Positions 5,684 through 5,744 of a DNA stretch of 5,744 nucleotides are shown piece by piece (position 1 is the first letter of the stretch; each line of letters starts with the position of its first letter). The stretch lies in the NCBI GenBank assembly GCA_964388085.1, contig CAYLZW010000356.1, forward strand, positions 1 through 5,744, in the 5' to 3' direction. The notes beneath the pieces are model-generated. The model was not told where the DNA came from. It saw only the letters and a program-made list of their open reading frames with translations, and did no database searches. The position numbers were made by a program, and so were the translations under genes. The stretch is from CAYLZW01 sp964388085 (lineage in GTDB: Bacteria > Myxococcota > UBA727 > CAYLZW01).

Positions 5684-5744
5684 GGGTCAGGGTCAGGGTC
5701 AGGGTCAGGGTCAGGGTCAGGGTCAGGGTCAGGGTCAGGGTCAG
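5684..5744. repeat. Perfect (GGGTCA)n hexanucleotide tandem array, right end
   Basis: Ten exact copies of GGGTCA plus one G run to the last base of the window. Unit, orientation and length (61 bases) equal those of the array at 1-61, so the two are direct repeats. The G-run pattern is G-quadruplex-compatible on the plus strand. The array is cut by the window edge. Confidence 0.97.

Noticed and set aside
1..5744. Circular plasmid, suggested by identical terminal sequence
   Set aside because: The shared ends consist only of a simple hexamer array, which overlaps itself trivially, and no replication or mobilisation gene is present.

Overview
This GC-rich window carries a two-gene bacterial RNA-repair operon (hen1-pnkp) on the minus strand. 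Upstream of it, on the same strand, is a small toxin-antitoxin-like pair (DUF433 antitoxin, DUF5615 PIN-like toxin). Identical hexanucleotide tandem arrays close both ends of the window. The base composition, the strong third-position G/C bias with long shadow frames, and the Asp/Ser/Gly-rich then Cys-rich style of the leftmost reading frame suggest a myxobacterium-like organism (Myxococcota). That is an inference from style; no taxonomic marker gene is present.

Layout in transcription order on the minus strand (right to left): a (GGGTCA)n array at 5684-5744; a 15-bp perfect hairpin terminator at 5597-5635; a strongly folding stretch that ends like the 3' end of a tRNA (5509-5593); a DUF433 antitoxin (5363-5133) whose stop overlaps the TTG start of a DUF5615 PIN-like protein (5136-4756); a 245-base spacer with a 16-bp palindrome and an intrinsic terminator about 35 bases before the next gene; hen1 (4510-3081), whose stop overlaps the GTG start of pnkp (3084-533); a Cys-rich open frame without a recognisable beginning (464-96); and a second (GGGTCA)n array at 1-61.

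Hen1 is the manganese-dependent RNA 3'-terminal ribose 2'-O-methyltransferase. Pnkp is the three-domain end-healing and sealing enzyme (5'-kinase, 2',3'-phosphatase, ligase adenylyltransferase). In characterised systems they form one complex that repairs ribotoxin-cleaved RNA, and the methyl mark from Hen1 protects the repaired site from being cut again. Both genes run to their natural ends here and keep their catalytic residues, but each is interrupted by a net one-base loss: hen1 near 3459-3460, pnkp within about 1181-1200. Restoring one base in each gives proteins of 476 and 850 residues, normal for these families. Either the assembly contains indel errors or both genes have recently been inactivated. 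As read, Hen1 would keep the N-terminal half known to activate the Pnkp ligase but lose its metal site, and Pnkp would keep kinase and phosphatase but lose the end of its ligase.

Placing a PIN-like putative RNase pair directly upstream of an RNA-repair operon is suggestive, but a terminator separates them and the usual PIN cleavage chemistry does not produce the ends that Pnkp heals, so a functional link is unproven.
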